Part shown: piece after piece, positions 26,991 through 36,710 of the stretch | How the letters are laid out: each line of letters opens with the position of its first letter | Position numbering within the stretch: the stretch's first letter is position 1 | From: Armatimonadota bacterium | GTDB taxonomy: Bacteria > Armatimonadota > JAAZEB01 | DNA: 64,000 nucleotides | Assembly (NCBI GenBank): GCA_012512265.1 | Contig: JAAZEM010000188.1 | Location: forward strand, 36,822-100,821 | Direction: 5' to 3' | The notes under the pieces: model-generated | The model's database searches: none | What the model saw: the letters and a program-made list of their open reading frames with translations, nothing else | Told to the model about the DNA's origin: nothing | Program-made: the position numbers and the translations under genes

Positions 26991-29366
26991 CTACTTCACT
27001 AGGCGCACTTCCAGGTCGTCCAGGAACGCCTCGACCTGCGAAGCGTTGAAGCTATGGATCCAGAGCCGGATCGCGGCGGTTTCCGGGGGCGTGGTGAAGC
27101 GGTAGGAGAAAGGCACCCACTGGCCTGCCTGGCCCGCGAGCGTTCCGACAGGGGCGATGCCGCCTCTCTCATCCTTCTCGTTGAGCATCTCGCCCCGGGC
27201 GTTGAGGTAGTGGACGTACATCCCGATTCCCTCGCCCGTCACGTGAAACACCTTGCCGCTCACCTCCATCTCGCGCCCGGCTTCGGCCGGGATCCGTCCG
27301 GAGGTGACGTTCGAGCCCGCCTTCGTGTCGTTATCCGTGATCTTCAGCGAGTGCTTCCCAGTCGCGGCGCGCTCGGTCGAGAGCTCGCCCTGGCCGTTGC
27401 GCGGCAGATTCCAGCCCCACGTGCCGTACTCGAAGCCGCCGTTGCGGAGCAGGTTCCCCGTGCCATCGCTCGTCGGCCCCTCGAAAGGCGTGATCTTCAG
27501 TGTCACCGTGGCCTTTTTCACCGGCTGCTCCAGCGCAATCCCTATGCGGGTGGGGAGCACCGGCGCGTCCTCGCGGATCTCCTCGGCGGTTATGGTGTAG
27601 GCGGCGCCGCCCGTATCGATCTCCACGCGCACCGCCTCATCCACGTCGTAGACCATCAGCGCGCCGTCGTCCAGGCGCCGCCATCCGCCGAGGGTCACCA
27701 GCGCCGTGCCGAAGCTTTGTGGCGACGTCAGCTCCACCTGGTCGGTGACAGTGAGCGAGCCGGCACCCTCGCGCGAATAGACGAACGCGCGCTTCAGCTG
27801 GACCAGCTCAGGCACGGGGTAGGCGGACGTCAGGTCGAGCTCCAGGGTATCACTTTTCTCGGTGAAGTTGGTGCGCAGGACCTTTGCCACGGCTTCCCGC
27901 CCCGGCTGTTGCAGTTTCCCGGCGACGACGGGCACCGGATGGCCATAGGAGTTGAGGAGATTGCTCTCGTAGCGCCGGGCGCTGAAGGTGCGCGCGGAGT
28001 AGGTCTCCGAGCCCGGATCGAGAAGGACGGCCCGGTCTCCCAGGACGACGACGTAGGAGCCGAGGTCGTTGTGGTTGTGGTGCTCCGCGTTGTTCCCGCC
28101 CTTGAGCGCGACGGCCATACGGCAGTTGGAACCCTCGGCGGGCCGGGAGATGAGGATGCCGGCATCCTGGAACCACGACCGGATTCTCGGGCCGACGGTG
28201 GCCTTCTCGCCGATAGGGGGCAGGGAATCGGGGAAGCAATAGAGCATCGTAGCGAAGAGGCTGTCTCGGCGCCCCATGGCGAGCGTCTCATACTGCGGCA
28301 GGCCGAGGCGGAACCGCCGGTTGAGGAGCCACATCGACCACTGATCCGGCTGGGCGCGGACGCCACAATCGGCGAAGGCGGGCGAGACGCCGCTCTGGAT
28401 CTGAATCCGCGCGGCGAAAGTGGCCGGCGCTGCGGCTTCGGGCTGGGCGAGGAGATCGAGCTGGTTGCCGGTGGCCCGGCGTACCGCCTCGCTGAGGAGC
28501 ACGAAGTGCCCAAAGCCGTAGTTCCAGTAGCCCAACCCCTCGCTACAGTAGCCGTCCGGCGTGAAGCCTTTCAGGAAGTTCCGGGAGTATCTCTCGGCCG
28601 CGGCCACGAACCGGGCGCGCTCCTCGCGCGACTCCACCTGTGCCAGCGCGGTTCCCGTCACTCCGGCCAGGCAGACGGCGTTCCAGTTGCTCGTCGTGTG
28701 CATCCACCAATCGGCGTTGCGCTTGCCGTCCAGGGTGGCCAGATAGGGATCGAGGATGAAGTGGCGGAGACGGTCGCGGAGGCGCTCTCGGATCGCGGGC
28801 TTTAGCCGGTCGCCCAGCAGCCAGTCGGCGGTGGCCAGGTTCCACGCGAGGCCCGAGGAACCGAGGTCGATGGTGATGTGCGTGCCGTGGAAGTTGGTCA
28901 GCTTCGCATCATGCGCCGGCATCACCCAGGTGCGTTCGGCGCACAGCGTCTCGAGAATAGCCTCGATGGCGGGGATGAACCGGCCTTTGTTCTCGATGCA
29001 TTCGGCCAGGACCAACGTGTTTACCCGGCCCCGGCGCTGCGAGGCGACCCGCTCCCAACGCGTGCGGTTGCCGTTGCGTGTGTACTCCAGAAAGAGGTCG
29101 TCCGGCTGCTCCGGGATCGGCTCTTCCAGGAGCTCGGCGGCGCGTTCCAGGATCTTCATCTCCGCCGCCTCGGCGGCAAAGCGTTCCCAGGCAGCGCGAT
29201 CGGAGATCGGACGGCCCAGACCCTCGGGGCGCTCCGGGAGCATCGCCGCAATCGCCGCGACGCGGTCGGGATCGAGCGGCGGCTCGGCTGCTTCTGCCCC
29301 AGGTGTCGCTGCCGCGAGTGCTGTGAGTGCGAGAGCCAGGTGAGGTAAATTGAGGGAAGCGCGCAT
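26991..29366 (-). CDS. Secreted heparinase II/III-like protein with C-terminal carbohydrate-binding-like domain
   Basis: LKGGNNAEHHNHNDLGSYVVVLGDRAVLLDPGSETYSARTFSARRYES; signal peptide. Confidence 0.8.
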   Translation of the reverse strand: MRASLNLPHLALALTALAAATPGAEAAEPPLDPDRVAAIAAMLPERPEGLGRPISDRAAWERFAAEAAEMKILERAAELLEEPIPEQPDDLFLEYTRNGNRTRWERVASQRRGRVNTLVLAECIENKGRFIPAIEAILETLCAERTWVMPAHDAKLTNFHGTHITIDLGSSGLAWNLATADWLLGDRLKPAIRERLRDRLRHFILDPYLATLDGKRNADWWMHTTSNWNAVCLAGVTGTALAQVESREERARFVAAAERYSRNFLKGFTPDGYCSEGLGYWNYGFGHFVLLSEAVRRATGNQLDLLAQPEAAAPATFAARIQIQSGVSPAFADCGVRAQPDQWSMWLLNRRFRLGLPQYETLAMGRRDSLFATMLYCFPDSLPPIGEKATVGPRIRSWFQDAGILISRPAEGSNCRMAVALKGGNNAEHHNHNDLGSYVVVLGDRAVLLDPGSETYSARTFSARRYESNLLNSYGHPVPVVAGKLQQPGREAVAKVLRTNFTEKSDTLELDLTSAYPVPELVQLKRAFVYSREGAGSLTVTDQVELTSPQSFGTALVTLGGWRRLDDGALMVYDVDEAVRVEIDTGGAAYTITAEEIREDAPVLPTRIGIALEQPVKKATVTLKITPFEGPTSDGTGNLLRNGGFEYGTWGWNLPRNGQGELSTERAATGKHSLKITDNDTKAGSNVTSGRIPAEAGREMEVSGKVFHVTGEGIGMYVHYLNARGEMLNEKDERGGIAPVGTLAGQAGQWVPFSYRFTTPPETAAIRLWIHSFNASQVEAFLDDLEVRLVK

Positions 29367-29531
29367 TTCAGACCGACCCGGGGGCAGGGGAGGGATCGCT
29401 CGCCCCTCCGAATGCGGGGTGCGCGAGGGAGAGAGAAATCATCCCCTGCAACGCCCGGCCTCCTCTCCGGTTTCGTTCTGTGCCACTATCCACGCGGCAG
29501 CCGGGCCATCGCCAGCCACCGCTTTGCAGGG

Positions 29532-29560
29532 AGTATAACAGGCCCGTGGGGGAGAGTCAA
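29532..29560 (-). promoter_or_regulatory. Sigma70-type promoter for the minus-strand heparinase-like gene
   Basis: Minus strand TTGACT-17 nt-TATACT. Confidence 0.7.
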
Positions 29561-29831
29561 GCAAATCGAGCTGCCAATTGACCGCACCGATACCGCGGAT
29601 AGAGGGACGGGCGCGAATGGTAAGGACGGGCACCCTGGGGGGCGTGTTCCCTTCGGAGGTGCCCGCGAGCCCCATGCGGTAGCCCCCCTTCCTTGGGGAT
29701 GGCACGGGGTTGGGAGTTAGGCGAATGCCCGCCGGAGCCCAGCTGCGGATAATGAACACCCGGAAGGGGATATCCTCTTGGGGCCGAACGATTCCCCGGC
29801 GGCCCGCGACCGCCGCGAGGAGAGTGACTGG

Positions 29832-32800
29832 ATGCCATACCCGCGATTGGCGCCCGGCTTCCGGGCTTTGTTTCTGTTTCTGATTGCCACCGGCGTGGCG
29901 TGCTTGCCCGCGTGGGTTGGAGCGGCGCCCCTGCCGCCCCCGTGCAGGCATGTGCCCGTCGATCAGGAGATCTCGCTGGAGGAGGTGCTCCGTCTGGTCG
30001 ATCCCGGCCATCCCGCGATGCGCGAGGTGGTGGCGGCGCGAGACGCGGGCAATCTCACGCGCGCTCGCGACCTTTTAGCCCGGCACATGGCCGCCCGCGA
30101 GAGGCCCGTGGTGCCGCCCACGCGTTTTCCAGGGCTTGGTCCGGGTAACTCCACGCTTATCCTCCCTGGGAGCGCCGCCGACCGCGCGCGCGTCGATCAG
30201 ACGACGATGCGCCACCGGTTCACCCTGCGCAACAACGACGCCGGCACGGTGGAGACTTACGACCTCGGGCCGCGCATCGAATGGATGAAGAACCCGGGCA
30301 AAGCGCTCAGCTGGATCCTCTACCTGAACCAACTCAACCACCTGGCGGAGCTGGCCGGCGTCTATCGCGACACGCGCGACGAGAAATACGCCGCCGAGAT
30401 CGTCGCGCAGCTCTCCAGCTGGACGCAGCAGTGCTGCCGGTGCTACGGCTACATGCGCGCCGAGCGGATGGTTCCCTCGGGCATGGAGGTGCGCAACCGG
30501 CTCTGCAACATGGTGGCCGCCTACGACGTGGTCCGCCGCTCGCCTTCGCTCACGCCGGATGCGCACCTCACCTTCTGGAAGTTCTTCATCGCGTGTGCGC
30601 GCGAGCTGATGCGCTACGGGGGCACCTCCTATCCCGGGCTGCTCCCGCTCGCGGTGATCTTCCCCGAGTTCCAAGAGTCGCGCGCCTGGTTTGAGGCGGG
30701 CGCGGCTAACCTGCGCGCCATGATCGTGGACCGCACCTCGCCCGAGGGTGCCTGGGATACCCACTCCATCTCCTACCAGACGGTCTCGGTGCCGTGGGCG
30801 GCGCGGGTGCTCGAGTTCATGGATGCCAACCCGGGCGCGCCCGGCGTGGACGAGCTTGCGGCGATGGTGAAGCGGCAAGGGGGCAAGCTCCTTAGCGCCC
30901 CGCTCTGGGTTGTGATGCCCAACGGCGGCCTCCCCAACATCGGCGATACCTACGGCCGGCCGGACTGGGATGGGAGCACGGCCCAGGGCTTCCTCCGCTC
31001 CTACCTGGCCGGGTTCACCGGATTGCCGCCGGCGGAGGAAGCGCGCCTCAGCAACATCGCCGACCCCTATGAACGCCTGCTGGCCACGCTGGCCGCTGTC
31101 TCGGGGAGCGACGGCCCGGTGCCCGCGGTCACCTCGGTTGCCCTGCCCGGATCCGGGTGGTACGCGATGCGCGGCGGCTGGAACCGCGATGCCGCCTATC
31201 TTTACTTCGACCTCTCGACCCAGGCCATCGGGCACGCCCATGAAGACGCCTGCCACTTCGACCTGTATGCCTACGGGAAGCCGCTCCTGACCGATACCGG
31301 CGACTACTTCCTGGGGTGGGGCTACCGCACGGCGCTCCACAACACGGTGGAGGTGGACGGGCGCTCACAGGCGCGGGGTGCGAACGCCCCGATGATTCCC
31401 ATCGAATGGGTCACCACGAGGGACTTCGACTTCGTCGATGGCGCCCACGGCGGCTATGGCGACCTGGGCGTGACCCACCGGCGGAAGATCCTCTTCGTGA
31501 AGCCGGGCTACTTCGTCCTCTGCGACCTCCTCACCGGCGCCGGGCGCCACCTCCTCGAGCAGTTCTTCCACTTTGCCGGGCCGGCACAGACACTGCCCGC
31601 GGAGGTGAGCCTCGATCCGAAAACCGGACGCGCGCGCACTCTGCACGCGAACACGGCGAACGTGGAGGTGATCCCCGCCTACACCGCCGGGCTGCGCTCC
31701 GGCTTCGCCGAGGCGGTGGAGACCGATATGAGGGTGGAGGATCAGCGCGAGCGCAAGGCAATGCTCGGGTGGATGGTCACCACGGGGAGCTTCCAGCGGG
31801 TGAAATCGCCCGTGGCGGTCTACACCCGGGAAGGCGACCTGCCGCAGGCGTTCTATGACGTGCTCTTCCCCACGCCGCGCGGTGGAGAGGCATCGGTTAC
31901 GCTCCGCGAGCTGCCCGTGGAGGAGGATGGGAGGTCGCTCTCGCCGCATGAGGCCGCCGGCCTGGAGATCCGCTGCCGGATGGCGCGTCCGGCGCCAGAG
32001 GCAGAGAGCGCTCAGATGGAGATGGGCCCCAACCTTGCCCTCGGAAAGCCAGGGTTCGCCGAGATATCGCGGGGGCAGTTCCCCGAAGGCGCGAAGCTCC
32101 TGACCGATGGCGATACCGGCCCACGCACTATCAGCGCGGCACTCTCCTCGGCGCCGCACCAGCCCGGCGTGCCCCTCACAGGGCGTTTCGGGGTCGATTT
32201 TGGCACCCCAGTCGCGGTGAACGCGGTCGTTTTGCACCACGGCATCTGGAATGGGAAGACGATCCTCTACCCCGCGGAGAAGATGAGCATCCAGTATTGG
32301 GATGGGAGAGCCTGGCACGACGTCACCGGCGCTCGGACCAGCTGGCACGACGACCAGGTGAGCCGGACGTTTTTCGACACCGTGCGCACCACCCGGCTGA
32401 GCGTGGCCGTGGAGCGCGCGGGGGGAGGCCGGCTGGCGCTCCGCGAGTTTGAGGCCTACCACGTCTCGTCGGAAGAGCTTGCGCGCTTCGAGAGAGCCCG
32501 TCAGGCGAGGGTGACCGAGGAGTGGACCGACGTCATCCTGATCTCCCACCGCGGCGCCCGCGGGCGCCGGTATGGCGACTATCTCTTCGACGGCGAGATC
32601 GCGCTCATTCGCAAGGACACGGCGGGGAGGGTGGTCCGCGTGGGCGTGAAGACGGGGAAGAGCGTGCGCGAGGGAGGGCGGACGCTCCTGGAGAGCCCGG
32701 AGCTCCTGGACAGCTTCTGCGCGGAGTGGCAGGGCGAAGCCGTCCGCCTCGATGGTCCGGCGCCGCGGGGCCTGGCGCTCCTCGCGCAGAATGCCCGGCG

Positions 32801-33170
32801 CAAGGAGTGTGCTGGAAGCGCGCTCGCGGCAGAGCCGCGCGGCGGCGCACTGGTGGTGACCCGCGCTCCGCAAGCCGCGCCGCCCCGGATCACCGAGGTG
32901 CGCGTTCGCCTGGAGCCGCCCCAGAAGGGGCTGGCCGGCGCGCAGCCGTTCGCGTGGGTCACCTGGAAGACGGACGTGCCGGCCACTTCGCGCGTGGAGT
33001 ACATCGCGGAGGGCCAGCCGGCGCGGCGCACGCCGGTCGACGCGGCGTTGAAGCGGGAGCACCGCGTCCGGGTCGATTTCCTGGTTCCGGGCGAGGAATA
33101 CTCCTTCCGCGCGATCTCGGTCGATGCCTGGGGCCAGAGGGCCGAGGCGCCCGCCACGCGTGCGGATTAG
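29832..33170 (+). CDS. Secreted heparinase II/III-like protein with discoidin-like domain
   Basis: Signal peptide; YFDLSTQAIGHAHEDACHFDLYAYGKPLLTDTGDY; NLALGKPGFAEISRG... F5/8C-like region. Confidence 0.78.
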   Translation: MPYPRLAPGFRALFLFLIATGVACLPAWVGAAPLPPPCRHVPVDQEISLEEVLRLVDPGHPAMREVVAARDAGNLTRARDLLARHMAARERPVVPPTRFPGLGPGNSTLILPGSAADRARVDQTTMRHRFTLRNNDAGTVETYDLGPRIEWMKNPGKALSWILYLNQLNHLAELAGVYRDTRDEKYAAEIVAQLSSWTQQCCRCYGYMRAERMVPSGMEVRNRLCNMVAAYDVVRRSPSLTPDAHLTFWKFFIACARELMRYGGTSYPGLLPLAVIFPEFQESRAWFEAGAANLRAMIVDRTSPEGAWDTHSISYQTVSVPWAARVLEFMDANPGAPGVDELAAMVKRQGGKLLSAPLWVVMPNGGLPNIGDTYGRPDWDGSTAQGFLRSYLAGFTGLPPAEEARLSNIADPYERLLATLAAVSGSDGPVPAVTSVALPGSGWYAMRGGWNRDAAYLYFDLSTQAIGHAHEDACHFDLYAYGKPLLTDTGDYFLGWGYRTALHNTVEVDGRSQARGANAPMIPIEWVTTRDFDFVDGAHGGYGDLGVTHRRKILFVKPGYFVLCDLLTGAGRHLLEQFFHFAGPAQTLPAEVSLDPKTGRARTLHANTANVEVIPAYTAGLRSGFAEAVETDMRVEDQRERKAMLGWMVTTGSFQRVKSPVAVYTREGDLPQAFYDVLFPTPRGGEASVTLRELPVEEDGRSLSPHEAAGLEIRCRMARPAPEAESAQMEMGPNLALGKPGFAEISRGQFPEGAKLLTDGDTGPRTISAALSSAPHQPGVPLTGRFGVDFGTPVAVNAVVLHHGIWNGKTILYPAEKMSIQYWDGRAWHDVTGARTSWHDDQVSRTFFDTVRTTRLSVAVERAGGGRLALREFEAYHVSSEELARFERARQARVTEEWTDVILISHRGARGRRYGDYLFDGEIALIRKDTAGRVVRVGVKTGKSVREGGRTLLESPELLDSFCAEWQGEAVRLDGPAPRGLALLAQNARRKECAGSALAAEPRGGALVVTRAPQAAPPRITEVRVRLEPPQKGLAGAQPFAWVTWKTDVPATSRVEYIAEGQPARRTPVDAALKREHRVRVDFLVPGEEYSFRAISVDAWGQRAEAPATRAD

Positions 33171-33240
33171 ACCCGGCCTAGCGTGGGCGCTCGGGAGAGA
33201 TGCCAGAGGGCCGGCTGTGTTGAGAAGGGGCAACGAGACG

Positions 33241-35241
33241 ATGGAGTTTCCAGGGAACACGCTTTACGGCACGGCGCCGGAGCCGTATGAGATTGAGGAA
33301 GATCGCGCGGGCGGGGCGCTCGTTTTGCGCACGCCTTTCTATGCCATCGAGCACGACCTGCGCGCCGGCGGGGCGATCCGCGCGATCCGGCTGTTCCAGG
33401 GCTCGGGGGAGAACCTGCTCCTGGCGCCGATGGGGTGCGAGGTTGTCTTGGAGGGCGACGCGCGCGTCTTCTCCACGCTGTCGGATTCCTCGCCCCGGGT
33501 GGATGTGTCTCGCGATGGGGAGAGGGTCCGGGTGGACGTCGCCGGAGTGATGCGCTCCCCCGAGGGCGAGAGCTGCGGCGTCGAGTATCAGATCCGCTAC
33601 GAGTACCGCTGGGGCGCGATCCGGCTCTGCCAGCGCTTCCGCTTCCCGGGGGATGGCGCGCGTGTCCGCCGGCTCACGCTGTTGCAGTGGAAGCTGCGCC
33701 CGGAGCTCGGCTCGTTCGCCGTGCGCCCTGGCGCACCCGCGGAGGCCTCTGCCTGGCTGGGCGCTTTCGGCGTCTGCCAGTGGGGCCGGTTCACGCCGGG
33801 CGCCTCTTTCGACTGCCCCTATGAGAGCCGGTTCGTGCCGCGCTACGTGGCGTGCGCGGAGCAGGGTCGCGAGGGCCTGGAGTGGTTCGCTGGCTCGAAG
33901 CTGTCGCAGTGGGATTACCAGGCATGTGGGCGCCCGGGGTATGGCCACCTCTACCTCGGCCCACAGTCGCGCCCGCCGGCGGTGGTGTGCACCATCTCGC
34001 CCGTGAACATCCCCTCGGGGGCGGTGCCGATGGCCGGCGACTACACGTTCGATTCCTGGCTGGGCATCCCGGTCCTCTCCGGGCGGGCGCACCGCCCCTT
34101 CCTCCATCGCTCGTTTAACCGCCACGACTGGCCGACGCGCGAGAAGATCCGCGCCTGGGCCGAGGCCGGGGTGCGTACGGCGCACTTCCACCACGATGGC
34201 GATACCTTCCGCGATGGCCTCTTCTGGCGCGATGGGAGCTACCCACCCTTCGGTCCGGAAGATATGAAGGAGTACGACCGCGTGATCCGCGAGCTCCAGG
34301 AGCACGGGATTCGCGTGGCCACCTACTTCTCGAACAAGGAGCTGCACCCGACGACGGCGGCCTACCAGGCGCACGGCGCCGAATGGGCGCGGCTTCCCGG
34401 CGAGCGCGGGCAGCAGCTTCACAATGCCTACGCGGGGGATGAATACGGCGCCCAGATGTGCCTCCGCTCCGGCTGGCTCGCCCAGCTCAAGGAGAATATC
34501 GACACCGTCCTGCGCAACCACCCGCTCGATGGCGTCTACTATGATTGGAACGTTGCCCTCTACTGCCATAACCCGGCGCACGAGCCAGACGCGGAGCCCG
34601 GGGAGCTTCCCGATTACGGCGGATGGGCGCTCTCGCCGGTCGGGCATTGGGACGTGGATGAGCTGGTAGAGCTGATGGAGTGGACGCGCCAGCGCGTCGG
34701 CCGGGATGGCCTTGTCATCATTCACAACACGATGGTGCCGTGCGCCGTGACCGAGAACCTGGCCGATTACGTGGTCGCGATGGAGTGGGGCTATGGCCGG
34801 CTCGCGACGGCGGCGCCGCCGCTCGCCTCGCTCCCGCTGGAGTGGAGCTTCATGGGTGCGCGCCCGCGCGGCGTCATTGGCTACGGCTGCCTGGAGCGCG
34901 ACGCCCCGGAATCGGTCCACCGCCAGATGACGCTGCGCTGCCTGCTCACTGGCACGGCCCCCTGGCCGGCGCAGGACCTCGACCTGGAGCTGTTCGCGCC
35001 ACTGCGCGATTACGACCTGAGCCAGTATCGCTTCTATGACTGGCGGAGTGCCCCCGTGCGCCTGGAAGAGGAGGGAGTGGCTGCCGCGGCCTATATCGGC
35101 GCGCGCGAAGCCCTGGTGGTTGTAGGCAACCTGACGGGAGAGGCGCGTACGGCGCGAGGCGCGCTCGCCTCGGGCGAGAGCTTCGCGGTGGAGCTACCGC
35201 CCGATGGGGCCACGGTGGTGCGCATCCCCCTGGATCGCTGA
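33241..35241 (+). CDS. Glycoside hydrolase-like protein
   Basis: TIM-barrel-like segments (VRTAHFHHDGDTFRDGLFW, DGVYYDWNVALY); family not assigned. Start ATG 33241 (MEFPGNTLYG). Confidence 0.6.
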   Translation: MEFPGNTLYGTAPEPYEIEEDRAGGALVLRTPFYAIEHDLRAGGAIRAIRLFQGSGENLLLAPMGCEVVLEGDARVFSTLSDSSPRVDVSRDGERVRVDVAGVMRSPEGESCGVEYQIRYEYRWGAIRLCQRFRFPGDGARVRRLTLLQWKLRPELGSFAVRPGAPAEASAWLGAFGVCQWGRFTPGASFDCPYESRFVPRYVACAEQGREGLEWFAGSKLSQWDYQACGRPGYGHLYLGPQSRPPAVVCTISPVNIPSGAVPMAGDYTFDSWLGIPVLSGRAHRPFLHRSFNRHDWPTREKIRAWAEAGVRTAHFHHDGDTFRDGLFWRDGSYPPFGPEDMKEYDRVIRELQEHGIRVATYFSNKELHPTTAAYQAHGAEWARLPGERGQQLHNAYAGDEYGAQMCLRSGWLAQLKENIDTVLRNHPLDGVYYDWNVALYCHNPAHEPDAEPGELPDYGGWALSPVGHWDVDELVELMEWTRQRVGRDGLVIIHNTMVPCAVTENLADYVVAMEWGYGRLATAAPPLASLPLEWSFMGARPRGVIGYGCLERDAPESVHRQMTLRCLLTGTAPWPAQDLDLELFAPLRDYDLSQYRFYDWRSAPVRLEEEGVAAAAYIGAREALVVVGNLTGEARTARGALASGESFAVELPPDGATVVRIPLDR

Positions 35242-35277
35242 GCAGCACTCCGGCTATCTGCCCCAGAGGAGAAGAAG

Positions 35278-36186
35278 ATGATCCGTCTTGGATTTGTCGC
35301 CGGTGCCGGCATCTACCATGCCGTGCAGTTCGCGAAGATGTTCAACGGGCTGAACGAGGAGTTCAAGCACCTCGACCCGTATGGCGGCCGGCCGCCGATG
35401 GCGCGGATCGAGGGCGCCACCGTGGTCAAGGTGTTCGACGAGAACCGGCAACACGCCGAGAACCTGTCGCGGTTCGCCAACGTGCCCGTTGTCGCAAATA
35501 GCCTCGAGGAGATGTTGGAGGGCGTCGACGCGATCTACATCGGCGATGACTTGACGATGAAGCAGTATCAGTATGCCCGGCCCTTCATCGAGAAGGGGAT
35601 ACCCACCTTCATCGACAAGCCGATGGCAGACAGCGTCGCCGCGGCGCGCGAGCTGATGGACCTGGCGCGCTGGCGGAAGTGCCTCCTGATGTCCTCCTCG
35701 GCGCTGAAGTACACCAAGGAGTTCGCGCCGGTGACGAGCGGTGAGGCGGATGTGGGCGAGATCGTCATGGCGTGCACTCTGGGCCCGGCGGACCTGAGGC
35801 TCTCACGCCCGTTCCTCTTCTACGGGATGCACGCGGTGACCCTCGGGCACACGCTGATCAACAGCCGGCCAGTGGAGGTGTTCGACGTGGGAGAGCGCGG
35901 CCGGACCGCCGTTCAGGTGAAGTACCTCAACGGTGCCCAGCTGACGGTGATGTGCCCGCACGGCGTGCCGGTCGGCTTCCAGGGGCTGGTTCAGGGCACC
36001 CGGGGCAGCTTTTACGCGAAGGTGGCCGACTCGGCGCATTACTACTCCACCATGCTGAAAGAGTTTCTGGCGATGGTGGAGAAGGGTGAGCAGACGTTCG
36101 ACCTGCTGCAGGCGGTTGAGGTGATCCAGATCTGCTGTGCCGCCGAAGAGTCGGTGAGGACTGGCCGACCCGTGCGCCTCGGCTAA
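35278..36186 (+). CDS. Gfo/Idh/MocA family oxidoreductase
   Basis: EGVDAIYIGDDL, GIPTFIDKPMADS; RBS AGGAGAAG. Confidence 0.75.
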   Translation: MIRLGFVAGAGIYHAVQFAKMFNGLNEEFKHLDPYGGRPPMARIEGATVVKVFDENRQHAENLSRFANVPVVANSLEEMLEGVDAIYIGDDLTMKQYQYARPFIEKGIPTFIDKPMADSVAAARELMDLARWRKCLLMSSSALKYTKEFAPVTSGEADVGEIVMACTLGPADLRLSRPFLFYGMHAVTLGHTLINSRPVEVFDVGERGRTAVQVKYLNGAQLTVMCPHGVPVGFQGLVQGTRGSFYAKVADSAHYYSTMLKEFLAMVEKGEQTFDLLQAVEVIQICCAAEESVRTGRPVRLG

Positions 36187-36351
36187 CCCGCATTATTCAT
36201 CAAGAATAATGAAAAGAAGTCTCCCTGCCAGGCGTAGCGCGGGCCCGTAGGCACAGCCCCGAAAACACTCTGCCTCTAGGCGCTTGTGGCAGCAACGATG
36301 TGTCACCAGACAAGAGCCTTCTTCTTGAAGTATTCTGGTGAATACTTCGGG
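36187..36351. repeat. MITE-like element copy 3 (subtype B, inverted)
   Basis: CCCGCATTATTCATCAAGAATAATG ... AAGTATTCTGGTGAATACTTCGGG; flanked by CTAA on both sides (36183-36186 and 36352-36355). Confidence 0.85.
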
Positions 36352-36355
36352 CTAA

Positions 36356-36514
36356 CCCGCATTATTCATCAGAATAATGAAAAGAAGTCTCACTGCCAGG
36401 CGAGGCGCGGGTTCGTGGGCACAACCCCGAAACATCCTGCCTCCGGACGCCTGTGGCGACATATGTCACCAGGCATGTGTCTTCTTGAAAAAGTATTCTG
36501 GTGAATACTTCGGG
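36356..36514. repeat. MITE-like element copy 4 (subtype A, inverted, tandem to copy 3)
   Basis: CCCGCATTATTCATCAGAATAATG ... AAGTATTCTGGTGAATACTTCGGG; left CTAA, right CTGA. Confidence 0.85.
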
Positions 36515-36528
36515 CTGATGGTGCGCTG

Positions 36529-36572
36529 GAGAGGGGCGCCTGGCACCATGCCGCGTGAAGGGCGCCCCTCTC
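36529..36572. other. Inverted repeat, perfect 12-bp stem, 20-nt loop
   Basis: GAGAGGGGCGCC ... GGCGCCCCTCTC. Confidence 0.6.
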
Positions 36573-36710
36573 GCGCTCGCGTCCGGCGGGAATCGGGCGC
36601 TGGCCCGTGGAATCGAGAGATATGCTGGCGCTCTGGATGCCGCGCCGCCACGCTGGAGGAAGGGGCAGTCGGCCTTTCGCGTGGACGTTGGCGTAGAAGG
36701 GGCGGGAGAG

